DNA of 42,956 nucleotides from Salinispora cortesiana (lineage in GTDB: Bacteria; Actinomycetota; Actinomycetes; Mycobacteriales; Micromonosporaceae). Position 1 is the first letter of the stretch. Every line of letters starts with the position of its first letter. The notes below the pieces were generated by a model. It searched no databases. It worked only from the letters and a program-made list of their open reading frames with translations, and was not told the DNA's origin. Location: positions 1 through 42,956 of the forward strand of contig NZ_AXVR01000043.1 of assembly GCF_000484695.1 (NCBI RefSeq). Direction: 5' to 3'. Shown here piece after piece: positions 23,608-30,639 of this stretch. The position numbers and the translations under genes were made by a program.

Positions 23608-24636
23608 GTGGGCAGCGCGGCAACGCCGGTGGTCGTTGGTCTGGACAACGGCGGCACCAGCAACAACGCCACTGTGCTGACGGTGGATGGACGCTTCCTC
23701 GTGGATGGGTTGCTCGAGAGCCCGAGCGAGGTCCAGGCCGGTCCACAGGCAGCGATCGAGGCCCTCGCGGATGCCTTTACCGGGGCATTGGCGTCGGTCG
23801 GTGTAACTCGGGATCTGGTCCGGGCGGTGGGGCTGGACACCCCCGGTCCGGCCAGCGCCGCCGGGGTGATCTCCTCGCGTGGTTCGACCAACTTCTCCCA
23901 GCCGCAGTGGCGGGGCTACGACGTGCGGGGTGCGCTTCAGCAGCGGCTCGGCCTGCCGGTGGTGTATCTCAACGATGGCAACGCCGCCGCCCTGTACGCG
24001 CACCAATCGCACTTTGGCGCGGACGCGGCGCATCGCTCGTCGGTCTCCGTGGTGGTCGGTACCGGCCTCGGTGGCGGGCTGGTCGAAGGAGGGCGGGTGA
24101 TCGCCGGTGCGGCCGGCATGGCGGGGGAGTTGGGGCACGTGCAGCTACCACTGACCGGCCTGCTCGGCCCCGGCCAGCCGGATCCGGTCTGTGGCTGTGG
24201 GTTCGTCGGGGACGCGGAGAGCGTCGCGTCGCTGACCGGGATCGCCCGTAACCTGCTGCCGTACTGGCTGACCCGGTTTCCCGGGCATCCGCTGGCCACC
24301 GAGCCGCTGGCGCGGGCGGCGAAGCTGGTCCGCGGGCTTGGTGAGCGGGGTGACCCGCTGGCCCGGGAGATCTTCACCCAGCAGGCGAAGGCGATCGGCC
24401 GGCTGTTCACCCTCGTGGCGAATCTGGCTGATCCGCATGCGTACTTCGTCGGTGGGGGCGTGGTGGAGGCGGCTCCGGAGTTTCGCGACTGGTTCCTCGC
24501 CACCGTCCGCGAGCACACCGTGCTGCGGAAGGAACAGGCGGCGGCGACGTTTGCGCTGGTGCCGGAGCGGGACATGGCCGGGGCTCGCGGGGTGGCCCTC
24601 GCGGCGCTGCGGGTGTCGTCGGCACCGGGGCGATGA
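23608..24636 (+). CDS. ROK-family sugar kinase or regulator-like protein
   Basis: A 342-aa ROK protein without the N-terminal DNA-binding domain, so probably a sugar kinase. The ATP phosphate motif DNGGT is at 13-17, the catalytic Asp123 is in LNDGNAAAL, and VVGTGLGGGLV and AGMAGELGHV follow. The usual ROK zinc motif CxCGxxGCxE appears as CGCGFVGDAE (195-204), with the third Cys replaced by Asp202, so zinc binding may be altered. I use the GTG at 23608 (GGAGGG 5 bases upstream) rather than the GTG at 23593. It lies 80 bases after the PLP enzyme, with its own possible -10. Confidence 0.88.
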   Translation: MGSAATPVVVGLDNGGTSNNATVLTVDGRFLVDGLLESPSEVQAGPQAAIEALADAFTGALASVGVTRDLVRAVGLDTPGPASAAGVISSRGSTNFSQPQWRGYDVRGALQQRLGLPVVYLNDGNAAALYAHQSHFGADAAHRSSVSVVVGTGLGGGLVEGGRVIAGAAGMAGELGHVQLPLTGLLGPGQPDPVCGCGFVGDAESVASLTGIARNLLPYWLTRFPGHPLATEPLARAAKLVRGLGERGDPLAREIFTQQAKAIGRLFTLVANLADPHAYFVGGGVVEAAPEFRDWFLATVREHTVLRKEQAAATFALVPERDMAGARGVALAALRVSSAPGR

Positions 24637-24700
24637 CGGGTGGCCGGAGCTGGCTTCCGGTGGTCGGGCGACGGTGGGACCGGTACCGCCGCCCGACCGG

Positions 24701-24901
24701 TCACCGGCGGGGTGGCGCGGCGGCGAAGGTCGTCCAGGCTGCGGGGGTGAAGAGCAGCGCCGGCCCGCCTCGGTCCTTCGAGTCGCGCACGCCCACCGCC
24801 TGTGGCAGCGCCGCGACCTCGACGCACGCCCCCTCGTCTCCGCTGTGGCTGCTGGTGTGCCAGTGGGCCCGGGTCAGCTCCGCGCCGATCGTCGGGGTCA
24901 T
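24701..24901 (-). CDS. DUF397 protein
   Basis: A 66-aa protein of the DUF397 family: WHTSSHSGDEGACVEVA, a VRDSKDRGGPALLF motif and a final aromatic WTTFA. Such proteins are abundant in streptomycetes and relatives and are almost always encoded beside an XRE/DUF5753 regulator, as here (the regulator's stop is 4 bases upstream). They are thought to form toxin-antitoxin-like or regulatory pairs, some acting in development; the exact role is unsettled. ATG start at 24901. Confidence 0.9.
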   Translation of the reverse strand: MTPTIGAELTRAHWHTSSHSGDEGACVEVAALPQAVGVRDSKDRGGPALLFTPAAWTTFAAAPPRR

Positions 24902-24905
24902 TGTC

Positions 24906-25751
24906 CTACCGTCCCTCCATGAGGTGCCGAAGCTGGTCCTGGCTGTCTGCCGGGCTGAGGGCCACGCTCCGCAGGTGTTCCATGATCTTGGTGCAGGTGC
25001 GGAGGTCGCCGGGGCGGTCGAGGACCATCTGGCCGGCGACCGTCTCCACCGAGGCGATGAAGGGGTCTTCGGGGTCCGCGAACTCCAGGATGTGTAGCGA
25101 GCCGCGGGTGCCACGGTGGTAGCCGGCGGCCAGTGGGATCACCTGGACGGTGACGTTGGGCAACTCGCTTGCCTTCAGGAGGTGGCCCAGCTGCGCCGCC
25201 ATCACCGTCCGGTCGCCCACCGGTCGCAGTAGGGCGCCTTCGTCGATGATGGCGTCGAGGATCGGCGGGTGTGGTGCGGTGAGCCGCTGTTGTCGGTCGA
25301 GCCGGAGCTGGACTCGCTGCTCGACCTCGTCATCAGTCAGGGTGTGCGGGCCGCCCCGCATCACTCCGCGGATGTAGTCGGCGGTCTGGAGCAGGCCGGG
25401 CACCACGGAGGGCTCGAAGTTGGCGATCGCGGTGGCCTCGGCCTCCAGCGCGATGAAGTCGATGGTGCGTCGGTCGAGAAGGTACGAGTAGGAGACCCAC
25501 CAGCCGGGCTTGCGTGCGTCCTTGGCGAGCTGCGTTGCGGCCGCGATCTCGTCTGGTGCGACCCCGTAAACGGTCAGGAGCGCGCGGACGACCGCCGGGC
25601 TCACCAGCGTCTGCGCGTTCTCGTAGCGGGACAGGGTGCTGCGGGTGCTGCTGATTTCGTCCGCCGCGGCCTCCAGGGTGAGGCCGGCGGCCTCCCGGTG
25701 CATGCGCAGGGCGATGCCCAGCCGACGGGCGCGGGCGGTTTTCGGGGCCAT
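24906..25751 (-). CDS. XRE-family regulator with DUF5753 domain
   Basis: A 281-aa protein with an N-terminal helix-turn-helix of the XRE type (about 10-65: RRLGIALRMHREAAGLTLE, ISSTRSTLSRYENAQ) and a C-terminal DUF5753 domain (ALEAEATAIANFEPSVVPGLLQT, QRLTAPHPPILDAIIDEGAL). It is paired with the DUF397 gene downstream, with 4 bases between. The ATG at 25751 has AAGGA 7 bases upstream; an ATG further up (25769) is less likely. The intergenic region before it is less GC-rich than average and holds two GTTGCA direct repeats. Members of this class regulate morphological development or antibiotic production in Streptomyces. Confidence 0.93.
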   Translation of the reverse strand: MAPKTARARRLGIALRMHREAAGLTLEAAADEISSTRSTLSRYENAQTLVSPAVVRALLTVYGVAPDEIAAATQLAKDARKPGWWVSYSYLLDRRTIDFIALEAEATAIANFEPSVVPGLLQTADYIRGVMRGGPHTLTDDEVEQRVQLRLDRQQRLTAPHPPILDAIIDEGALLRPVGDRTVMAAQLGHLLKASELPNVTVQVIPLAAGYHRGTRGSLHILEFADPEDPFIASVETVAGQMVLDRPGDLRTCTKIMEHLRSVALSPADSQDQLRHLMEGR

Positions 25752-25980
25752 GTATCGATCCTTGCACATCTTTGGGAGGCGGTAAATGAGAGAACGTGGG
25801 TGAGAGTTGCATTCACGGCTGTCGCAGTGTCACCCTGTTGCAAGGTCCTCGCTGACGGTTGTCGTGGCGACGGTGGCGGCGAGCGACTCGGAGGGATGAG
25901 GCACGCGGTGGTCGGGTTACCTCCCCCGGACCCGGTTGCCGCGTGCCGCCCCGATGGCTCGCCGTTCGGAGGGACTCGAC

Positions 25981-26256
25981 ATGCGAACTGCCCAGCTGCC
26001 CCGACAGGGCCGCAGCGCCACCGATTCCGGCCCGGTGGCGCTGAACCGGTTCCTGGTGGTGCTCACCGATGTGCGCGCCCAGGACTGTGGTCGGGACGAA
26101 CGGGCCAGCCCGGAGCGGCGTCGGCAGGTGGTGGGCGCGAGTAGCCGGGAGGCGGCCGAGCGCATCGCGGGAGCGTTCATGGCGCTGGGCATGGTGCGGG
26201 CGGGTCGGCAGCGGGTCAAACTGATCGCGATCGGCCGGCGGCGCGGTCGCCGATAG
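25981..26256 (+). CDS. Hypothetical protein, 91 aa, basic
   Basis: The ATG at 25981 has GGAGGG 7 bases upstream. The protein has an Arg-rich composition, a strand-like LNRFLVVLTDVRAQDCG segment, and a helical REAAERIAGAFMALGMV segment followed by a very basic end (IGRRRGRR). I recognise no family. It is divergent from the XRE/DUF397 pair, 229 bases from the XRE start, and ends in a hairpin. Base composition and codon use look native. It could be a partner of the XRE pair, but that is only position. Confidence 0.6.
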   Translation: MRTAQLPRQGRSATDSGPVALNRFLVVLTDVRAQDCGRDERASPERRRQVVGASSREAAERIAGAFMALGMVRAGRQRVKLIAIGRRRGRR

Positions 26257-26258
26257 TC

Positions 26259-26297
26259 GACGGCCCGGCGGGCTGCCGGAAACCGGCGGGGGCCGTC
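26259..26297 (+). terminator. Hairpin after the 91-aa gene
   Basis: GACGGCCC (26259-26266) pairs with GGGCCGTC (26290-26297), with an inner GCCGG/CCGGC stem around AAA. A short TCTCCTTCC follows. Confidence 0.5.
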
Positions 26298-26325
26298 TCC
26301 TTCCTGCCCAGCTAAACCGACACAT

Positions 26326-26358
26326 CCCCACAATCCGGTTACCCACCGTATTGTGGGG
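26326..26358. repeat. Inverted repeat upstream of ddl
   Basis: CCCCACAAT (26326-26334) and ATTGTGGGG (26350-26358) are perfect 9-base inverted arms; inside them CGGT pairs with ACCG around TACCC. The whole is a 33-base near-perfect hairpin or dyad with no T-tract, 125 bases before the ddl start. Confidence 0.6.
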
Positions 26359-26482
26359 CGGCTAGTTGCTCGGCCCGCGCGTTCTCAATGGGGTATCGCC
26401 CGCCGGCGTTCGCCACGCACAGTAAGGTCACCAAGGTGAGCGCCCCGGCAGATGCGACGAGCCGACGAAGAGGTGAGGGCCA

Positions 26483-27589
26483 GTGACCACCCCAGGCAAG
26501 ACCCGCGTGGCGGTCGTGTTCGGCGGACGTAGCCCGGAGCACGGCATTTCCTGTGTTAGCGCCGGCAGCGTGCTGGCGGCGCTCGACCCCGACGAGTACG
26601 AGGTTGTGCCGGTCGGGATCAGCCGCGCCGGCCAGTGGGTGTTGACCGGAGGTGATCCGGATCAGCTCGCGATCGATGCCCGGCGGTTGCCGGAGATCAC
26701 CGCGGAGTGCGGGGACGCCATCATGCTGAACGCTGACCCGAGCAACAGGGGGCTGCTGGTGCTCGACGCGGCCGCGGGGCCCCGGGCCCTCGCCGACGTG
26801 GACGTGGTGTTTCCGGTCCTGCACGGAGCGTACGGGGAGGACGGCAGTATCCAGGGAATGCTGGAGATGGCCGGCATCCCATACGTCGGGGCGAACGTCT
26901 TCGCCTCCGCCGCCGCCATGGACAAGGAGTTCACCAAGAAGCTCTGCGCCGCCGAGGGGATTCCGGTGGGCCCGTACGCGGTGCTGCGCAGCGGCATGAC
27001 CTTGACCGAGCAGGAGAAGCAGCGCCTCGGCCTGCCGGTCTTCATCAAGCCCTCCCGGGCCGGCTCGTCCTTCGGGATCACCAAGATCAGCGACTGGGCG
27101 GACCTGGACGACGCGGTCGCCACTGCCCGGGAGATCGACACCAAGGTCCTCGTCGAGGGCGCGGTCGTCGGCCGCGAGATCGAATGCGGGGTGCTGGAAG
27201 GCGAGGCCGGTGGGGCGCCGGAAGCGTCCGTGCTCGCCGAGATCCGGGTGGTCGGGGAGCGCGACTTCTACGACTTCGAGGCGAAGTATATCGACGCTGA
27301 TCTCTCATCCGAGCACGACATCCCCGCCGACCTGCCGGAGCGGGTGACCCGTCAGGTCCAGGAGTACGCGGTCCGCGCCTTCACCGCGCTCGACTGCGCG
27401 GGGCTGGCCCGGGCCGACTTCTTCATCACCCCCGAGCTGGATGTCTACCTCAACGAGGTAAACACGATGCCCGGCTTCACCCCGTCGTCGATGTTCCCGC
27501 GGATGTGGGCGGCCGCCGGTCTGGAGTACCCGAAGCTGATCAACCGGCTCATCCGGACCGCCCTGCATCGTGGGGGCGGCCTGCGTTGA
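26483..27589 (+). CDS. ddl: D-alanine--D-alanine ligase
   Basis: A 368-aa ATP-grasp ligase making the D-Ala-D-Ala dipeptide for peptidoglycan. Features: VVFGGRSPEHGIS at the start, FPVLHGAYGEDGSIQGMLE, PVFIKPSRAGSSFGITK, the omega-loop FYDFEAKYID with the Tyr typical of D-Ala-D-Ala (not D-Ala-D-Lac VanA-type) specificity, and NEVNTMPGFTPSSMFPRM at the end. GTG start at 26483 with GAGG upstream. In many actinobacteria ddl follows gpsA directly; here six other genes lie between them. Confidence 0.96.
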   Translation: MTTPGKTRVAVVFGGRSPEHGISCVSAGSVLAALDPDEYEVVPVGISRAGQWVLTGGDPDQLAIDARRLPEITAECGDAIMLNADPSNRGLLVLDAAAGPRALADVDVVFPVLHGAYGEDGSIQGMLEMAGIPYVGANVFASAAAMDKEFTKKLCAAEGIPVGPYAVLRSGMTLTEQEKQRLGLPVFIKPSRAGSSFGITKISDWADLDDAVATAREIDTKVLVEGAVVGREIECGVLEGEAGGAPEASVLAEIRVVGERDFYDFEAKYIDADLSSEHDIPADLPERVTRQVQEYAVRAFTALDCAGLARADFFITPELDVYLNEVNTMPGFTPSSMFPRMWAAAGLEYPKLINRLIRTALHRGGGLR

Positions 27590-27652
27590 GCCGGCTCGCC
27601 GCCACGCTTCGGGTTGCCGGTCCGGAGCGCGGCGGCGGCCCGTTGGCCGGGT

Positions 27653-28342
27653 CTACCCGGGGCGGCAGCCCGTCGGAGCGTCGTCGACGGAGGGGACCGT
27701 AGCGATGATCGTCTCCGAGATGGGGGAGACCCACTGGAGCGGCTGGTCGTAATCGTCGGGCACCCGGACCGTGACCGTCGTCTCCCGGTCGACGGTGCTC
27801 AGCACGGTACTGCCCGCCGCCTCGCTGCCGTACCAGCAGACCCGGTTGACCAACCAGAGCTTGTCGGTGTCGGCGAAGGTCGGTGCCGCGTCGCCGCAGG
27901 CCACAGTGAGGGCTGGGTCACCGTACGCGGCGTTCTGCTCGGGACCGGCGGTGACCGGACGCTGCGGCAGCTCCCGGATCGTCGGCGGAAGCTGGGAGAG
28001 CAGGGCGCGACAGACGGTGGCGGGACGCTCGGCCAGGGCCGGAGCGGCCATCTCCACCGCGGCGGTCGACAGCGGTGTGGGGGTCGTCGCCGAATTCGGC
28101 TCGGCTTCCAGCTGGTCCGGGGCGAACTGGTTGAACGCCAGGACGCCGGCCAGCACGGTCGCCGGGAGCGCGACCGCCGTCGCGATCAGGGCCGCGCCGC
28201 GGTTGGAGCGGTCCCGGCCGCCCTCCGGGGACCCGTCGGCGCCGTCGGTGGCCGCCTGGCGGGCAGTGGTGTCGTCCCCGGGGGCGGGTGCGTCGTGGCG
28301 GGCAGTGGTGGTGGTATCGGATGAGTCGGGCAGCCTGCTCAC
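27653..28342 (-). CDS. DUF3515 membrane protein
   Basis: A 229-aa protein of the DUF3515 family, usual between ddl and thiL in actinobacteria. A disordered cytoplasmic N-terminus (about 1-47) leads to one transmembrane helix (about 49-70), then an extracytoplasmic domain with conserved Cys (TVCRALLSQLPPTI, VACGD, NRVCWYG) and a WVSPISETI motif near the end. Function unknown. Its GTG start follows the TAA of the upstream Lrp/AsnC-like gene with no gap, so translation is surely coupled. Confidence 0.88.
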   Translation of the reverse strand: MSRLPDSSDTTTTARHDAPAPGDDTTARQAATDGADGSPEGGRDRSNRGAALIATAVALPATVLAGVLAFNQFAPDQLEAEPNSATTPTPLSTAAVEMAAPALAERPATVCRALLSQLPPTIRELPQRPVTAGPEQNAAYGDPALTVACGDAAPTFADTDKLWLVNRVCWYGSEAAGSTVLSTVDRETTVTVRVPDDYDQPLQWVSPISETIIATVPSVDDAPTGCRPG

Positions 28343-28576
28343 TTAGAGACGCACCACCGAACAGGTGAGGGTGCGGGTGATTCCGGGCACCATCTGCACC
28401 TTGCTGACGATGAGGTCGCCGAGTTCGTCCACGGTCGGTGCCTCACAGAGCAGCACCACGTCGTAGGGCCCGGTGACGGCGTCGACGCGGACAACGCCGG
28501 TAATCTTCGCGATCTGACCGGCCACGTCACGTGCCTGGCCGACCTCTGTCTGGATGAGTATGTACGCCTGTACCAC
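28343..28576 (-). CDS. Stand-alone Lrp/AsnC ligand-binding (RAM) domain protein
   Basis: A 77-aa protein that is only the C-terminal RAM domain of Lrp/AsnC regulators (VVQAYILIQTEVGQARDVA..., VTGPYDVVLLCEAPTVDELG, VPGITRTLTCSVV); the DNA-binding half is missing by design. Such proteins form oligomers and bind amino acids or other small molecules. GTG start with GGAGGGAGG 7 bases upstream on the minus strand. It is divergent from thiL over a 96-base gap that holds a GCCGCT/AGCGGC inverted repeat. Confidence 0.9.
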   Translation of the reverse strand: MVQAYILIQTEVGQARDVAGQIAKITGVVRVDAVTGPYDVVLLCEAPTVDELGDLIVSKVQMVPGITRTLTCSVVRL

Positions 28577-28594
28577 GTTCGACCTCCCTCCGTC

Positions 28595-28631
28595 GCCGCT
28601 GAATAAGCGGCCCGAAGGGAGAAAATACCCT
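28595..28631. promoter_or_regulatory. Divergent control region between the RAM protein and thiL
   Basis: GCCGCT-GAATA-AGCGGC (28595-28611) is a perfect 6-base inverted repeat. TACCCT (28626-28631) could be the thiL -10. Confidence 0.3.
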
Positions 28632-28672
28632 ACCGACCAGGCCGGATTCCGATCGGCGGAGAAGGAGAAGCG

Positions 28673-29626
28673 GTGAGCGAACGCGGCAACGGCGTCGTGG
28701 GGCTGGGGGAGTTCGGTCTGATCGACCGAGTAACCGCTCGGTTGTCGTACGGACCGACCGTCCTGCTCGGCCCGGGGGACGACGCGGCGGTGGTGGCCGC
28801 CGCGGACGCCCGGGTTGTCGCCTCCACCGACGTGCTGGTGGAGGGGCGGCACTTTCGCCGGGACTGGTCCGCGGCGCAGGACATCGGCCACCGGGCAGCC
28901 GCGGCGAACCTCGCCGACATCGCGGCGATGGGTGCGCGCGCGACTGCCCTGCTGGTCGCCCTCTGCATGCCACCGGAGCTGCCGCCCGGGTGGGCGGAGG
29001 AGCTCGCCGACGGCCTGGCCGCGGAGGCCGCCATCGTGGGGGCCAGCGTGGTGGGCGGGGACATGTCGTCGAGTCCCACCCTGACCATCGCGGTGACCGC
29101 ACTCGGTGATCTCGGCGGCCGGGCGCCGGTGACCCGGGCCGGGGCCCAGCCCGGCGACATTGTGGCTCTCGCCGGTCGGACCGGGTACGCGGCGGCCGGC
29201 CTCACCGTCCTGTCCCGAGGCTTCCGGACACCGCGGCTGCTGGTCGAGGCGCACCGACGACCCGAGGTGCCGTACCAGGCCGGACCGGCGGCGGCCACGG
29301 CCGGGGCGACCGCGATGATCGACGTCTCAGACGGGCTCCTCGCCGACCTGGGGCATGTGTCCCAGGCGAGCGGGGTGGCGGTGGATGTGCGGCGGGACGC
29401 CTTCGCGGTGCCCCGGCAGATGCGCGACGCGGCCCAGGCGCTCGGCGTTGACCCGTACACCTGGTTGTTGACCGGCGGGGACGACCACGCCCTCGCGGCG
29501 ACCTTCCCCCCGACGGCGGCGTTGCCGGCGGGTTGGCAGCCGATCGGTGAGGTCACCGCTGGCTCCGGGGTGACTGTTGACCATCGGCCGTGGGAGGGCC
29601 CCGCCGGCTGGGACCACTTCCGGTAG
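28673..29626 (+). CDS. thiL: Thiamine-monophosphate kinase
   Basis: A 317-aa kinase (AIR synthase-like fold) making thiamine diphosphate from the monophosphate in the last step of thiamine synthesis. Motifs: GPGDDAAVV near the N-terminus, STDVLVEGRHF, VVGGDMSSS, AMIDVSDGLLADLGH and TGGDDHAL. GTG start with AAGGAG 5 bases upstream. The next gene starts 30 bases after its stop. Confidence 0.95.
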   Translation: MSERGNGVVGLGEFGLIDRVTARLSYGPTVLLGPGDDAAVVAAADARVVASTDVLVEGRHFRRDWSAAQDIGHRAAAANLADIAAMGARATALLVALCMPPELPPGWAEELADGLAAEAAIVGASVVGGDMSSSPTLTIAVTALGDLGGRAPVTRAGAQPGDIVALAGRTGYAAAGLTVLSRGFRTPRLLVEAHRRPEVPYQAGPAAATAGATAMIDVSDGLLADLGHVSQASGVAVDVRRDAFAVPRQMRDAAQALGVDPYTWLLTGGDDHALAATFPPTAALPAGWQPIGEVTAGSGVTVDHRPWEGPAGWDHFR

Positions 29627-29643
29627 GCACACCGGGACGGTCG

Positions 29644-29649
29644 TACCCT
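29644..29649 (+). promoter_or_regulatory. -10 element for a probably leaderless GNAT gene
   Basis: TACCCT ends 6 bases before the GTG at 29656; no ribosome binding site. Confidence 0.35.
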
Positions 29650-29655
29650 GCACTG

Positions 29656-30123
29656 GTGCGGAACCTGAAGATTTACCCCACCCGATTCGACTCGCCGACG
29701 GCACAGCGGCTGATCAAGGCGGCCCTCGCCGACCTGGGCGTGCGATACGGCGGCAGCGGCGACGAGACTCCGGTGGACGCCGCCGAGTTCGAGCCGCCCG
29801 GCGGGACCTTCCTCATCGCCCACCTCGACGGCGAGTCGGTGGCCTGTGGCGGCTGGCGCAGCCACGGTGGGTCGGTCGAGACAGCCGAGCTGAAGCGGAT
29901 GTATGTGGCACCACACGCCCGGGGGCGGGGCGTGGCCCGAGCGGTCCTGGCGGCGGTGGAACAGTCCGCGCGCGAGCAGGGCCGTCAGCGGATTGTCCTG
30001 GAGTGCGGCGATCGGCAGCCCGAGGCGCTCGCGCTGTACCGTTCATCCGGCTACGCGCAGATCCCGAACTTTGGCTTCTACAAGGATGCCCCGGGCTGCG
30101 TCTCGTTCGGCCGTACGCTCTGA
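29656..30123 (+). CDS. GNAT-family N-acetyltransferase
   Basis: A 155-aa GNAT enzyme. Motif A is RMYVAPHARGRGVARAVLAA (acetyl-CoA pyrophosphate loop R/Q-x2-G-x-G/A), preceded by the FLIAHLDGESVACGGWR strand pair and followed by ALALYRSSGYAQIPNFG. The acceptor substrate is unknown. GTG start without Shine-Dalgarno but with a TACCCT hexamer 6 bases upstream. The frame is open upstream into thiL, but that part is not family-like. Confidence 0.87.
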   Translation: MRNLKIYPTRFDSPTAQRLIKAALADLGVRYGGSGDETPVDAAEFEPPGGTFLIAHLDGESVACGGWRSHGGSVETAELKRMYVAPHARGRGVARAVLAAVEQSAREQGRQRIVLECGDRQPEALALYRSSGYAQIPNFGFYKDAPGCVSFGRTL

Positions 30124-30187
30124 ACCCGCGCTCCGCTCGGGAGGCGCGGCCCAGGCTTCGCACGGGTGGCGCCCGGCCCAGCAACGC

Positions 30188-30220
30188 AAAACCGGCGGAC
30201 CCCAACGGGTCCGCCGGCTC
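30188..30220 (-). terminator. Terminator of rpmB
   Basis: CCGGCGGACCC (30193-30203) and GGGTCCGCCGG (30208-30218) form a perfect 11-bp stem with a 4-base loop. On the minus strand it is followed by TTTT (30192-30189). It also lies downstream of the convergent GNAT gene. Confidence 0.85.
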
Positions 30221-30240
30221 GGTCGGGCTGGGTTCCCGCG

Positions 30241-30432
30241 TCAGGCGCGGGTGACCTTGCCGGCCTTGATGCAGGACGTGCAGACCTTCAGCTTCTTGGT
30301 GTTGCCACCACCGGCCGGGGTGCGCACCGACTGGATGTTCGGGTTCCAGCGGCGGTTGGTCCGCCGGTGCGAGTGGGACACGTTGTGGCCGAAGCCCGGC
30401 CCCTTACCACAGACGTCGCACACGCTAGCCAC
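30241..30432 (-). CDS. rpmB: 50S ribosomal protein L28 (zinc-binding form)
   Basis: A 63-aa L28 (MASVCDVCGKGPGFGHNVSHSHRRT..., WNPNIQSVR). Two CxxC pairs (CDVC at 5-8 and CTSC near 52-55) show the zinc-ribbon (C+) form, the housekeeping version; actinomycetes often have a second, Cys-free form under Zur control elsewhere. Strong terminator downstream on its strand. It is divergent from the DAK2 gene. Confidence 0.97.
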   Translation of the reverse strand: MASVCDVCGKGPGFGHNVSHSHRRTNRRWNPNIQSVRTPAGGGNTKKLKVCTSCIKAGKVTRA

Positions 30433-30626
30433 GGGATACTCCTGGGATTGATCCGTTCATGAGGTCGTCACCAGGCGCTGCCCGGGCAACCTGGCCAGGT
30501 TACCCGATGCCTGCTGGCGGTGCCCAACCCCCCTCCGACCCACCGGCCCGGCGCGGATTCGCCCCGGCCCTGCGGGGACACGCCCGGCGCGCGTCGCCGG
30601 ACCAGACGCGGGTCGGAGCGCGCCAG

Positions 30627-30632
30627 TAGGCT
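30627..30632 (+). promoter_or_regulatory. -10 element for a probably leaderless DAK2 gene
   Basis: TAGGCT ends 7 bases before the GTG at 30640; no ribosome binding site. Confidence 0.4.
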
Positions 30633-30639
30633 ACTTCCC

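Noticed and set aside
26483..27589. VanA-type D-Ala-D-Lac ligase
   Set aside because: The omega-loop has the Tyr-containing FYDFEAKY of D-Ala-D-Ala ligases and no vanHX partners are near.
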